Below, in pieces: positions 12,101 through 20,300 of a DNA stretch of 32,106 nucleotides. A program made the translations under genes and the position numbers. Position 1 is the stretch's first letter; each line of letters begins with the position of its first letter. The notes beneath the pieces are model-generated. The model did no database searches. It saw only the letters and a program-made list of their open reading frames with translations, and was not told the origin of the DNA. This stretch comes from a virus: the IMG/VR virus record IMGVR_UViG_3300030430_005256, positions 1 to 32,106 of that record, one strand, 5' to 3'.

Positions 12101-15100
12101 TATGATTTTGTATCTGAAGAAGAAACTTTGAGTAATATCATATCAAGAGAAGTACAGTTTGATCAGAAAAAATTAACTGATTACATTGAAGCTAAAACTA
12201 ACAAAGTTTTATTATTGGATGATATAAGTAATCAATTTACAGGATTGTCTACAATAACTGGACAATTGGTAGGATTAAAGAATTTTACTATTAAATCTAG
12301 TGGTAAAGATATAATGCATCAAGTATTTGATCCTACAAGTTTAACTGTTGGTGGTAATACCATAAGTATTGTTGATCACGGTTTTACTGATGGAGAAGAA
12401 TTGGAATATGCTCCAAATTCTGGAGGGTCAAGTATTGGAATTGTTACAACTAGTGCACCTGGAATTGCAGAAACAAGCATACTTCCATCAAAAGTTTTTG
12501 TTAATGTATCGGATGCTAATAATTTTTCACTAATAATAAAATCCTCAGAATCCGCTCCTGGATCAGCTGTTACATTTTCTAATGTTTCTGGTATAGGAAA
12601 TCAACATACTTTATCTGTAAATTCAAAGGAAGCAAGTATAAGATCTTTAATTACAATCGATAATGTAATACAAAGTCCACTTGGTAAAAAATCTACAGTC
12701 CTTGGATTATCAACTAGTGTTGGTATTGGAAGCACTGAAATTTTCTTAAATGACATATCTAAAGTTTCAGGAAACAAATTATTAAAAATTAATGATGAAA
12801 TAATGTTTACTGGTTTAGTTGGAATTGGTTCGACTAATTCTGTTTCTGTTGTTCGTGGATATATGGGAACTGTTGCTACTGCACATACGGTAGGTGCTGG
12901 TGTTAGCGAATTATATGGTGATTATAGAATATCTAAAGGTAATATTTATTTCTCTGATGCACCATACGGTCCCACAGGAATTGGCACTATTGCTGGTTCG
13001 AAAATAGAAGGTGGTGTGGTGGTTAATATTCCGAATGCAATGACCACAAGATCTGCATTTACTGGAAGAGTTTTCTTTAGAAAAAATGATGTTGCTGAAG
13101 GAAGACCAGGTAGTATGAACCGTGTTGTTGATGATATATCTGATAATTTTGATGGAACTACTAAATTATTTGATATGAAAGAAAATAGTGCTGTTCTTCC
13201 AGTTGGAATAACCACTTATGGTGGAGCACTACTAATTAATAATATATTCCAAAAACCATTCTTTGGTGATGTTGGATCAGTTAGAGAATCTGATTATAGA
13301 GTACAATCTCCTGTTGGAGGCGGTACAACAATACAATTCCTTGCGAACCCAGATATTGCTAGTGATACTACCGATATTCCTAGAGGTGGAAGAATCAATG
13401 AATTTTTAGTTGGTGTTGGTTCAGGATATCAGGTTCCCACTCGTGCTCTTGCTTATGCCAATATTGGCGTAGGTGGAACGATAGAATCAGTATCAATATC
13501 AACTCATGGTCAAGGATATATAAGTGCACCAAGAGTAGCAATTGGTGTCTCATATGCAAACTACGTACATAAATTTATTAGATCATTAGCAAATTCAATA
13601 AATCCAAATGTTGGTTCAAATAAAACACCTACATTTGCTGAATATGATTCATTTACTGGAGATTTACTTTTAGTAATTCCCAATCATGGTTTAACGACAA
13701 CAAACACCATTCAAATTGTAGATAACTCTTTATTCTTTACATGTTCAAGAGATGGATATGTCAAAGAAAAATCATATCCAAGATCTACTGATCCAGCATC
13801 AGGAAAAAATTTAACTATTACAAATGCAACAACAAATACAATTATAGTTAATGTAGGTGCAGGTGCAGGTGTTGGTGCTGCGTTTACTTCAGTAGTAAGT
13901 GCAGCAGGTACGATAACAGCGATCAATGTTGTTAATCCAGGAACTGGATATACAGCAACAAAAGATGAACCATTTATCATAATAGACGAACCCACTCCAT
14001 ATAAAAACATACCTTTACTTGGTGGAAATGGATCTGGGGCAAAAATGGATGTTGTTGTTGGAACTGGTGGAAGTGTAATTGATTTTAATATTGTAGATCG
14101 TGGTACTGGATATGAAATTGGAGATAATTTAGTTCTTCATGGTTTACCAGTTCAGGTTGGAGTATCTACAATTCCATTTAATATCACAGTTAAGAGTAGA
14201 TATCAGGATAAATTCTCTGGATTTACTTTTGGTGAATTAATTGAATTAGATGATTTTAGTAGTTTCTTTAATGGTTTTAGAAGATCATTCTTACTTACAA
14301 GAACAATTACAAATAAAGAATATTTTAGTATTGTTGCTGCAGATGGATCTGGTATTGTTTTAGCAAATAATCTTTTAGTATTTGTAAATGATATTTTACA
14401 AAAACCAGGAGTTGATTATGAATTTGAAGGAGGAACTAGATTTAAATTTACAGAAGCACCAAAAGCAGGAAGTAAATTTAAAATATATTTCTATAAAGGA
14501 TCTGGAACTGATGTTGAATTTGTAGATGTTGATGAAACAATTAAACCAGGAGATATTTTAACTTTAGATGCATTTGACCAAGATAAAAATAACATAAATG
14601 AATTTCCAACTCAAGATCCAAGAGTAATATATGAATTAACTTCTGCAACTGTTGTGGAAACTCAAACTTATACTGGACCTGGTATATCATCAGATCCTGA
14701 TTACCTTAGACCAGTAAGATGGAAAAAACAAACAGTTGATAAAATTATTGATGGAGAAAAAATACAAAAAAATAGAAATTTAAATACTTCACAACAGTAT
14801 CCAGCAACTAATATTATTGCATCAATTAATCCAACTGACACAGTTTTTAGTGTTAAAGACATAGTATCTTTCAGTGGAATTGACAATTTAAGTGAAACAC
14901 AAAATAGTATAAAAATAATAGATCAAAAAGAGACACAAGTTGCCATAGCCACAGCCACTGTAGATTTAGCAACCGAAAAAGTTTCTACATTAACCTTAAT
15001 TAATGCTGGATTCGGATATACAACTGCACCAATGGTTGCTATTCAACCACCAAATGATGTAGGAACTGGTGTTACTGCTACAGGAGGTGCCACAATTGAT

Positions 15101-15745
15101 GGAAATGGTGTTGTAACTGGAATTGCCATTACAAATCCTGGTGATGGATATACATTTAACCCACAATTAGTTATTGAACAACCAAACATACAGTATGATG
15201 AAAAACATTCTAATATTTCTTTCAATGGTGACAGAGGCATAATTATCGGAATAAACACAGCTGAAAATGGTTCGAACTCTGGAGTATCCACCAATTCGCC
15301 AGCACTAACTTTTGATATCATTCCAACTAAACAATTACCAGGTGCACCTTCTACTAAATCTGGAATTGTTACTGGTCAATATATTGTAATTCAAGGAACT
15401 TCTTTTGGTGATGGTATAGTATCAATTGGAACTCACACCAGTAAAATAGTTTCTGTTGGAAATTCATTTGCTGATAACGTATATCAAGTCGGTCATTATC
15501 AAGATGTTGGAACTGGATCAACAGTTAGAAGAATTATCTGTAATATAAATACAGCATTGTCTGGAATTAATACAAATACTGGTGTAACCACCAATCGTTT
15601 CATTGGTAATTATAGTTGGGGAACAATTACAGTGGCTGGAAGTAGAAATGGTAAATCATTTGAATTTTACAATCAAAATGGATTATTAGGTATTGAAACT
15701 TCTGCTCATATTAGTAGATCACTCCAGTTAAAACAGGTTTATTAA
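3128..15745 (+). CDS. Giant mosaic baseplate wedge protein in the gene 7 position
   Basis: A single 4205-residue frame lies between gp6 and gp8, where T4 encodes gp7 (about 1032 residues). The N-terminus (SPDFKDFLNQYY) and a block at ~324-390 (FYRKHKSQFLPGFEGREF, RAKDFYRSKGTDTSLEILFK) resemble the conserved head of gp7-like wedge proteins. The rest is a beta-rich mosaic. A cupredoxin-like segment spans ~175-312, and a reelin/jelly-roll-like segment spans ~1000-1140. GxGY repeats occur near 665-725, 1223-1295, 1578-1700, 3452, 3597-3668 and 3955-4022. A YHYH-like domain spans ~1700-1860. There are also 'NHGF..GD.V.Y' modules and 'VNDILQKPGVDY' modules near ~3360 and ~3750. No signal peptide or catalytic motif was seen. 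It is probably a wedge scaffold whose extra domains face outward. The gene 7 assignment rests mainly on position and the N-terminal block. Confidence 0.85.
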   Translation: MIGTSKSKKVKITNILDSQILDFIQEESPDFKDFLNQYYVSQESEFGSTYLSDNLTSFKDISATSNNILNVNVPNILAADPSRSYDSSINAFDDEIPVTTTDGYPDQYGLFKIDNEIITYTGKTPTSFTGCIRGLSAISSIEKSEYLTFSETDSNEHFTNLQINVDSDGNPIIEEYKVTVESKDETHPYWKVGSNNGYLLNGNQSPSLTLLPGRTYKFNQSDISNSAHPIRFYLEANKTTSYGSKIIGGEEKPANEVIYYADGIKDKVDEYYNSFSTASVRYIQITVDYGTPIVLHYMCTNHGYMGNAAQINQNGGRPVLNLSSIFINEFYRKHKSQFLPGFEGREFVDQVNIENILTRAKDFYRSKGTDTSLEILFKVLFGKSVVIEKPFENTIGSSDSEWVVTDNMIVDVIEGDPFKLISTKIFQGTFDNPTADGTISNIQEVFLGSKKYYKLSFDKSAHFGSFNIGTKTKITEKAPDGSSTINVDSTVGFGTTGTFIYKYLDEFLVASYTSKSENQFFGCTGIVDEGIAENSDIIDDTFIFGYENGDPEKVCTMRITGTISKPSENVSNSKYASVGESIRVNYLGEKATGPKFDTWLYNHSTVLDIEGVFEDTDKTNIITTKEPLTNFLYQGCKVDIIRYDWAGGTNDDSLRYVPTSVSILEGGVGYSTATNVPTKYFLTPTGIGTNLTVGITTAEGSDGAINGVTIIDTGIDYKKDELIEIIGVGTAAGAIIKIDDVAPIGFGKTKPNDPGFGAFTIVDTDVEISNINPENGRITLRKGGKEDFVDKIRPHQIRKKLAYADSSLDELSPNLLTNIQNTYIDDVGNTYVTFSGYPSYPLESTNRSVKVSNFDDNEVFIADTNHSFLNGEKIFFEQNPLTVTTVTTKTETTNPDGTIETETNVSISTSFGLGITDSLGNSIESGEYHTSIVGINSFRLAITLEELRSGNFLKFNSPTTGISTVVEQTDADATTIMANDSTNFSYLTKTSIVPSGSGSGSSGGFDMGGPYLHFAGFSGTRSAVLNKLDARNFEKIKVYAKVGNDSNGGEDPESSNEVLQLDYGIEGDLFSNFAVIGTIIPILSKNPSAPNYNDGSLKVFELDIPDEAKKENVFFRLIQPSSDGSNYDHYGIQKIEITGSGIAGVTTTTTTSISGITTCIITPNDLANNILSNQNQFKRILKTPEIRESEDKIIGPIGVQLNGVELYSPVLEDFVCYGQIDDVVVTNKGENYDVVNPPNVSVASTNGSGAKLYGHFSGNISEIVVTHPGFNYVDTPQVSVTGGNIDASGKALVGEAYMRGFIHSFSFNDISNLVTNIDLDKDSVIHGEDKPHKFENGEEVVYTATGTPIGIGSTAVGFDTSRLTSGSTYFIRKNSEASFSLTVNKSDALSGINTIDFNEFGTGTHTLRSKKIRKIIDRISLPETGVKYQNRKVVVDSNIYPPEDPKDNLTTFTGINKYDNYIFAKNHGFSDGDIVEYNFDGTIISGLSTESIYKISVIDSNKFKLSDAGTATTITNSNYNQKIYVDLNNIGVGTHTFRYQDIVVNIKGNVSAGLVTSTLPSYYNATAYPIIDGSLDNVFVQNGGSGYGTTDITNYNTAPTLALEGGQDAELSPVIDNGKIVNVSINIEGTGYSSPPILNVVGTGTTFGKFAKLKANVSSVGVNSITSVDIIDGGKDYISGKTFINVVPRGVDAKLKANVHKWNINARQRYSSVLGNDIFKDTTQVNAEVKLQNKIVAFYAGVEYRKSLNDNIDEDKKEITPPSKHSPILGWAYDGNPIYGPYGYADPVTGIGVTQLFSSYQLNKIEDKSLRPDFVDGYFIEDYLYIGDRELDQFNGRYGQTPEFPNGTYAYFTTETKTLSQFPYTTFIHRNKTDAVNYDIDYKQTDKFIDSGLYKRNVSPLGLNEKFRNYLPLSESLETDPELEVTACLPGKINQITTFESGRDYKVGDTINLNDSFVDASVGEILGKEIKKVEEVETNINNLNFSVKDNVITASGDSIHNFSNNDVVEISGITSSSYFGIQGLQKIEVNTTSTFVSVAIADTTSTGISTSIKLDVSTNSGKFKVNDVIQIDNEKMLIIGLDKLNDKYVVSRMHDSSVGGTHNIDSTVNKLEKSFTYKVSGKEIKDTNVNEEKIAYVNVTNSIGIGTTYTSVVVGTAGSSNITKSIPPRAIYIPNHNFKNGDKVSLVSIGGTIIASKNDSLTPDFNLSTINPLYCVKISNNYIGLSTEKVGFLTSYVYYKSVQDNDFFGKEVQIKTNENKLIGSAKRVNGLVTLGTSHSISVDETIRLNISPNRTEKIKFKFDANLRNLIVNSKTFENTGIGTTLSTITIPNHEFETGDAVLYNVSTGSPINGLSDNKIYYAIRISENIIKLSETYKKATKKRFESINITGIGSDGILSKVNPKIHITKGNTLEIDTSDSSLKIDGAPLRINFYSDINFKDKISSNYIQQNGEIGDGSDDSKIIIRTSDISLERFYYRVENDNLSDNFANTDIQNHSTIDIIESKFNRLQTVTGVGNTTITFNSKVGSAETTTYSSYLSSGFSTATYSTNAVNDQGPITSVKIINFGKNTNVIPSVTSVGTTTGINAVFSVLSNDIAKIEDTDVTVQGWEFSKNKSLKPKADTYAILDLKNTLTLKSIGVSTGGRNYTTPPKVIGVGNTVITTRSRIDGNSVSGVDIISNDSGLQEDLRIIPTFNSNGINIVNATSASKNLTLELKAPIGGQFTDGLPFAVGDKIFVENVQIKTVPGLGTTDLASYNSSDYDYRFFEIIAVSNGSASANPSVTYSISGISTTEAGNFDGNFIFGRVTKAEDLASFEPEFQSVEYVKGEVISIGNGKATAIVSENGWDPQSKTLKVTDIVGKIDNGDEIIGSVNSQKAIISNFNTYEFDLDVDVFAESLGFWKSDKNKPNFSYERLHDNDYYQRFSYALRGQVDYETWKEPVNSLGHISGYKNFADYEIVSNTFVGVSTIPKSDIEFRVEILSDASVHEQFDYDFVSEEETLSNIISREVQFDQKKLTDYIEAKTNKVLLLDDISNQFTGLSTITGQLVGLKNFTIKSSGKDIMHQVFDPTSLTVGGNTISIVDHGFTDGEELEYAPNSGGSSIGIVTTSAPGIAETSILPSKVFVNVSDANNFSLIIKSSESAPGSAVTFSNVSGIGNQHTLSVNSKEASIRSLITIDNVIQSPLGKKSTVLGLSTSVGIGSTEIFLNDISKVSGNKLLKINDEIMFTGLVGIGSTNSVSVVRGYMGTVATAHTVGAGVSELYGDYRISKGNIYFSDAPYGPTGIGTIAGSKIEGGVVVNIPNAMTTRSAFTGRVFFRKNDVAEGRPGSMNRVVDDISDNFDGTTKLFDMKENSAVLPVGITTYGGALLINNIFQKPFFGDVGSVRESDYRVQSPVGGGTTIQFLANPDIASDTTDIPRGGRINEFLVGVGSGYQVPTRALAYANIGVGGTIESVSISTHGQGYISAPRVAIGVSYANYVHKFIRSLANSINPNVGSNKTPTFAEYDSFTGDLLLVIPNHGLTTTNTIQIVDNSLFFTCSRDGYVKEKSYPRSTDPASGKNLTITNATTNTIIVNVGAGAGVGAAFTSVVSAAGTITAINVVNPGTGYTATKDEPFIIIDEPTPYKNIPLLGGNGSGAKMDVVVGTGGSVIDFNIVDRGTGYEIGDNLVLHGLPVQVGVSTIPFNITVKSRYQDKFSGFTFGELIELDDFSSFFNGFRRSFLLTRTITNKEYFSIVAADGSGIVLANNLLVFVNDILQKPGVDYEFEGGTRFKFTEAPKAGSKFKIYFYKGSGTDVEFVDVDETIKPGDILTLDAFDQDKNNINEFPTQDPRVIYELTSATVVETQTYTGPGISSDPDYLRPVRWKKQTVDKIIDGEKIQKNRNLNTSQQYPATNIIASINPTDTVFSVKDIVSFSGIDNLSETQNSIKIIDQKETQVAIATATVDLATEKVSTLTLINAGFGYTTAPMVAIQPPNDVGTGVTATGGATIDGNGVVTGIAITNPGDGYTFNPQLVIEQPNIQYDEKHSNISFNGDRGIIIGINTAENGSNSGVSTNSPALTFDIIPTKQLPGAPSTKSGIVTGQYIVIQGTSFGDGIVSIGTHTSKIVSVGNSFADNVYQVGHYQDVGTGSTVRRIICNINTALSGINTNTGVTTNRFIGNYSWGTITVAGSRNGKSFEFYNQNGLLGIETSAHISRSLQLKQVY

Positions 15746-15752
15746 TTTCGAG

Positions 15753-15760
15753 TATAAATA
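15753..15760 (+). promoter_or_regulatory. T4-type late promoter TATAAATA upstream of gp8
   Basis: This is an exact TATAAATA octamer, the T4 late promoter recognised by the gp55 sigma-like factor in T4. It lies in the 46-base gap between the giant wedge gene and gp8. Start of transcription is expected about 6 bases downstream, roughly 25 bases before the gp8 ATG at 15792. Confidence 0.75.
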
Positions 15761-15791
15761 ATCAAAAAATGAAACTGATTACTAAAAGAAA

Positions 15792-17375
15792 ATGCCAGCA
15801 ATAATAACAGATCAATTTAGAATAGCAAATGCACAGACCTTTGTTCAGAGTTTTTCTGGTATTGGTACAACATCGTATTATTATGCTTTTTTATCACATC
15901 CAGAGGGAAATCAAAGTATATTAGATGGAGTTACACTTCAGAATTATAAATCTATAACTGGAACAACACCTGATGTTCCAAAAGATTCTTTTCAACAAGA
16001 AAATTTATATCATGACACCATGTTATTTGCAAAAAGAATAACATCCTCCGATATAGCACTAGTCATACCAAATAGACCTTGGACATCAGGAGAAACATAC
16101 GATATGTATAGGAATGATATTGATATTGACAATAGAACAAATGTAACTAGTTATACTAATCTATATGATTCCAGATTTTATGCTGTAAATGATGAATTTA
16201 AAGTTTATATTTGTATTAATAATGGGTCAATAGGTGATGAAAATGGAAAATTAATAGCAAAGAAATCTTTACAGAAACCAACACATGTGGATTTATCTCC
16301 ACGTCCAGCTGGTGATGGGTCTGATGGATACTTGTGGAAATACTTATTCACAATAAAACCAGCAGATATTATAAAATTTGGTACGGATGACTTTATACCA
16401 GTTCCTTCTAATTGGGGTGACAGCAATAGTATTGAAGTAAAAAATGCTGCAAAAGATGGTAAAATTGAAACTGTATTAGTAAAAAAACAAGGACAGGGAT
16501 ATAAATTTGGTGCTTCAAGTAGCACAGTTATTGATAATGTTCCAATATATGGCGATGGAGATGGAACTGCAACTGCATCAGTAACAATTTCTGCTGGAAA
16601 GGTAACTCAAGTTGATGTGACAAAGGGTGGAGAAGGATATACTCGTGGACATCTTGAACTGAATAGTTCATCTAGAGATCAGGTAAATAAAGGTCCAACT
16701 GATTCAGGTCAAGCAGAATTTCAAGTTATAATTCCACCTCAAGGTGGTCACGGTGCTGACATTTACAGAGAATTAGGTGCTTTTAGAGTTCTTTTACATT
16801 CTAAATTTGATGATACAAAAGATGATTTGCCAGATTATGTAACTAAAAATAATTTTTCCAGAGTTGGTATTATCAAAAATCCGATTAAACAAGATGCCAC
16901 TGGGTCTTCTTCAGTTTTGCTAAATACTACGACTGCAACAACTCTTGGAGCAATAAAATTAGCTGGTGATAGTGCATCTACCGAATATCCAATTAATAGA
17001 TTAATAACTCAAACACAAACTAATGGCGACGTGGCAGTTGGATATGTAGCAGAATTTGATAAAAATACTAACGTTCTAAGATACTATCAACCAGTTGGAT
17101 TATCAACATTATCCGATTATGGATACAAGTTAGTTGATTTTAAATCTGAAGCAGTATCGATTCAAGGATCAGGTGTTGTAAATCCACTACAGGTAGATAC
17201 TGGTTTCAATGCTTCCAGTGTAAATGATGTAAACGTTGGTGTTTCTTTTGTTAATGGAATAGCAAAACCAGAAATTAAAAAATATTCTGGAGATATTATC
17301 TACATTGATAATCGAAATAAAGTTACAAGATCTTCTACTCAGAAAGAAGAAATTAAAATCGTAATAGAGTTTTAA
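15792..17375 (+). CDS. gp8: Baseplate wedge subunit gp8
   Basis: The 527-residue product matches T4 gp8 (334 residues) in several blocks. The first is an N-terminal FRIANAQTFVQSF region. The second is LVIPNRPW at ~90-97, which corresponds to the VIPRRDW block of T4. The third is DGYLWKYLFTIKPADIIKF at ~177-195, with FIPVP just after it. The fourth is RVGIIKNPI at ~357-365. The C-terminus has GDIIYIDNR followed by EEIKIVIEF, equivalent to the T4 C-terminal block. gp8 dimers join gp7 and gp10 in the T4 wedge. The extra length is explained largely by an insertion of two GxGY beta-repeats at ~223-290 (KKQGQGYKFG, KGGEGYTRGH), which T4 gp8 lacks. The next gene begins three bases after the stop. 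Confidence 0.93.
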   Translation: MPAIITDQFRIANAQTFVQSFSGIGTTSYYYAFLSHPEGNQSILDGVTLQNYKSITGTTPDVPKDSFQQENLYHDTMLFAKRITSSDIALVIPNRPWTSGETYDMYRNDIDIDNRTNVTSYTNLYDSRFYAVNDEFKVYICINNGSIGDENGKLIAKKSLQKPTHVDLSPRPAGDGSDGYLWKYLFTIKPADIIKFGTDDFIPVPSNWGDSNSIEVKNAAKDGKIETVLVKKQGQGYKFGASSSTVIDNVPIYGDGDGTATASVTISAGKVTQVDVTKGGEGYTRGHLELNSSSRDQVNKGPTDSGQAEFQVIIPPQGGHGADIYRELGAFRVLLHSKFDDTKDDLPDYVTKNNFSRVGIIKNPIKQDATGSSSVLLNTTTATTLGAIKLAGDSASTEYPINRLITQTQTNGDVAVGYVAEFDKNTNVLRYYQPVGLSTLSDYGYKLVDFKSEAVSIQGSGVVNPLQVDTGFNASSVNDVNVGVSFVNGIAKPEIKKYSGDIIYIDNRNKVTRSSTQKEEIKIVIEF

Positions 17376-17378
17376 AAA

Positions 17379-20300
17379 ATGTCCCAAGTTACAAATTTAA
17401 ATATAGCACCTTACTATGATGATTTTGACGCAAGTAAAAATTATAGGAAGGTTTTATTTAAACCAGGATTTCCAATACAATCTAGAGAATTAAGTACTTT
17501 ACAATCAATTCTTCATGAGCAAATTGAAAAATTTGGACAACATTTTTTCAAAGAAGGTTCAATGGTTATTCCTGGTGGAACCATTGTTGATTTAAGTTAC
17601 TTTGCGGTTAGAATTGATCCATTTTTTCTCAATATACCAGTAAAAGAATACACAAAATATTTGGCAGATAATAAAATAGAAATACAAGGTGAAATTTCTG
17701 GAGTTAAAGCGACTGTAGTTAATAGATTAACAGACGGTGAATCTGTAGATCAATTTGATACTTTATATTTAAAATATACAGCATCTGGTGATGATGGAGT
17801 AACCAAAACATTTTTAGATGGAGAAAATTTAATTACTTTATCTGATATTGAGTATTCTAACACTCGAATAACTGCAAATAGTTTTTTTGCAAGAACAATA
17901 ATATCAGATTCAATTAAAACAGGTTCATCAGCATCAATAAGCGAAGGAATTTTCTTTATTAGAGGTTACTTTGTACAAGTTCCAGCTTCAACCGTAATTT
18001 TAGATCAATATGAAAATCAACCAAGTTATAAAATTGGATTATCAATTAATGAGGAGTTAGTATCTGCTTCATCACAGAATTCTGATTTGTTTGATAATGC
18101 AAAAGGATATTCAAATGAAACTGCTCCTGGTGCAGATAGATTTAAAATATCTGCAATTTTATCTAAAAAATTACTAACAGATAACGATGATTCTGATTTT
18201 GTAGAACTAATTCGTATTGAAGATGGTGTTACAAAAGAGCAAGTTAAAAAGACAGAATATAATGTATTTAAAGATGAGTTGGCTAGAAGAACTTTTGATG
18301 AATCTGGAAATTATTATATTGAACCCTTTTCAGTTGATATTAGAGAAACATTAAATAATCGAATTGCAAACAGAGGATTATATTTTTCAAATCAAATTAC
18401 TCAAAATGGAAATACACCATCAGATGGTTTATTTACAATTCAAATTTCTGAAGGAAAAGCATATGTTAGTGGATATGAAATTGAAAAAACATCAACAACA
18501 TCAATTGATTTACCGAAACCAAGAACAACAAAATCAATAGAAAACGTTACACTTCCAATTAAAATTGGAAATATCGTTGTGGTAAATAATATTTTCGGAA
18601 CTCCGCAGATTGGTTTTAGTACATTTGTACATTTATTAGACAAAAGACTCACATCATCAAAAGGAAAAGATTCTACTGCAACTTTAATTGGAAAAGCAAG
18701 AGTTTATGATTTTAATCAATATACAGGAACAAACTATCAATTAAGATTATTTGATATTGAAACTTTTACAAAAGTTTCATTGGCATCAACAAGTTCTGCT
18801 GTTGTTGGAGATCATGTAGAGGGAAAATTTAGTGGTTCTGCTGGATTTGTCAATGAACAAACAGGAACAGGATCTGTTTTAACTTTAACTGATGTAAGTG
18901 GAGAATTTCAGATAAATGAACCAATTCTTGTAAATGGAATTGAAGTTGGAAGTAATATTGGAACTGTTAGTGATTTTGAATTTGCTGATATTAAAGCAAT
19001 TCATAGTGATAGAGGAATCGGTGCAGGTAGCAAAACTTTTGCTGCTGATTTAGAATTAAGTCATAGTAAACAGGTATTTCAAACAGGTGCAGAGTTTCAA
19101 ATTAGTGTGTTGAGTGGTGGTATTTCAACAGTAACAGGACCTTCTGTTTCGGATTTTAGATCACTAGTTAAAGTTGGTGATATTATTAGTTACAGTTCAT
19201 CTTCAAACCTTACTAATGTTGATCCAACTTTTAATCGAGTAAGTGGTTTTGGTATAGGTGGAACTAATTTTACAATTCAAAATGTTGCTGATGTTTCTGG
19301 TATATGCAATGGAGGAGTTGTTGGTAATTCTTCACCAACTGATATTTTTGTTCGTGTTCCATTTTTAAGTAAAGGAAGTAATCCTGGATTTTTAATTCCA
19401 TTTAAAGAAGAAAATATTGCATCTTTAAATCTTTTAGATAGTAATTATATAACAAGAAAAGTATTTAAGGTAAATGCTAGTGGGCAACAAGTAGTTTTAA
19501 ATTTATCATCTCATGGTGATAATTTATTTTTTGAACCGTTTTCAATAACAAATTATCTTGCAACAAAAGATAGTAATGGAAATAGAATAACATTAAGGGA
19601 ACCACAGTTTGTTTTTAGTAATAATAATCGTACCTTAACTATCAGTTCACTTGGAGTAACAGGAAATGTTACTGTGACTGCTACTGTGAAAAGAACTGTA
19701 TTTTCTTCCATCGAAAAAAATATAAATCGCTGTGCAAGTTTAGTAATCAACAGATCAAATGATGCTTCCTCTGGTCTCACAACAACAACTCTGAATGATG
19801 GTTTAACTTTCAGTAGAGTTTATGGAACAAGAGTTCAGGATGAAGAAATATCTTTAAATGTTCCTGAAGTACATCGAGTTTTAGATATTTTTGAATCTGA
19901 TGATGATACTAATCCAAATGAACCATTTTTTGTAGTGTCTTCACAATCAGAAGGATTTACAGGTAATGTTATTGTTGGTGAGCAAATAATTGCAGAGGGA
20001 TCTGGTGCTGTTGCTCGTGTAACTGATGTAACAAATAATACTAAAATAAAATTTGTATATGAAAATGATAAAACATTTGAAGTTGATGAATCTATAACTT
20101 TAGTAACTTCAGGAATTGTAGCAGTTATTTCTAAATTAGATTCTGGTGATACAAGTATTGTTGATAATTATATTTTAGATAATGGTCAAAGACAAGAGTT
20201 TGCTGATTATGGAAAAATAGTTCGAGAAAAAAGTGCAGCTGCACCTAATAGAAAAATAAAAATCATATTTGATCACTTTACAAGAAGTGGAATTAGTACT

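Noticed and set aside
13711-14010. Long minus-strand frames opposite the repeat-rich genes (also at 28763-29095, 791-1219 and others)
   Set aside because: They are antisense shadows of well-supported + strand genes and their products are low-complexity or hydrophobic without recognisable domains. All recognised genes are on the + strand.
15544-15551. TATAAATA octamer inside the 3' end of the giant wedge gene
   Set aside because: It lies in coding sequence about 200 bases before the next gene, which has its own perfect octamer at 15753. A chance match in AT-rich DNA is likely.
3128-15745. Possibility that the giant gene is a fusion or assembly artefact of separate genes
   Set aside because: No internal stop, frameshift, promoter-sized gap or abrupt change of composition was seen, and repeat modules are interspersed along its whole length. 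Kept as one gene, with a proteomic check suggested.
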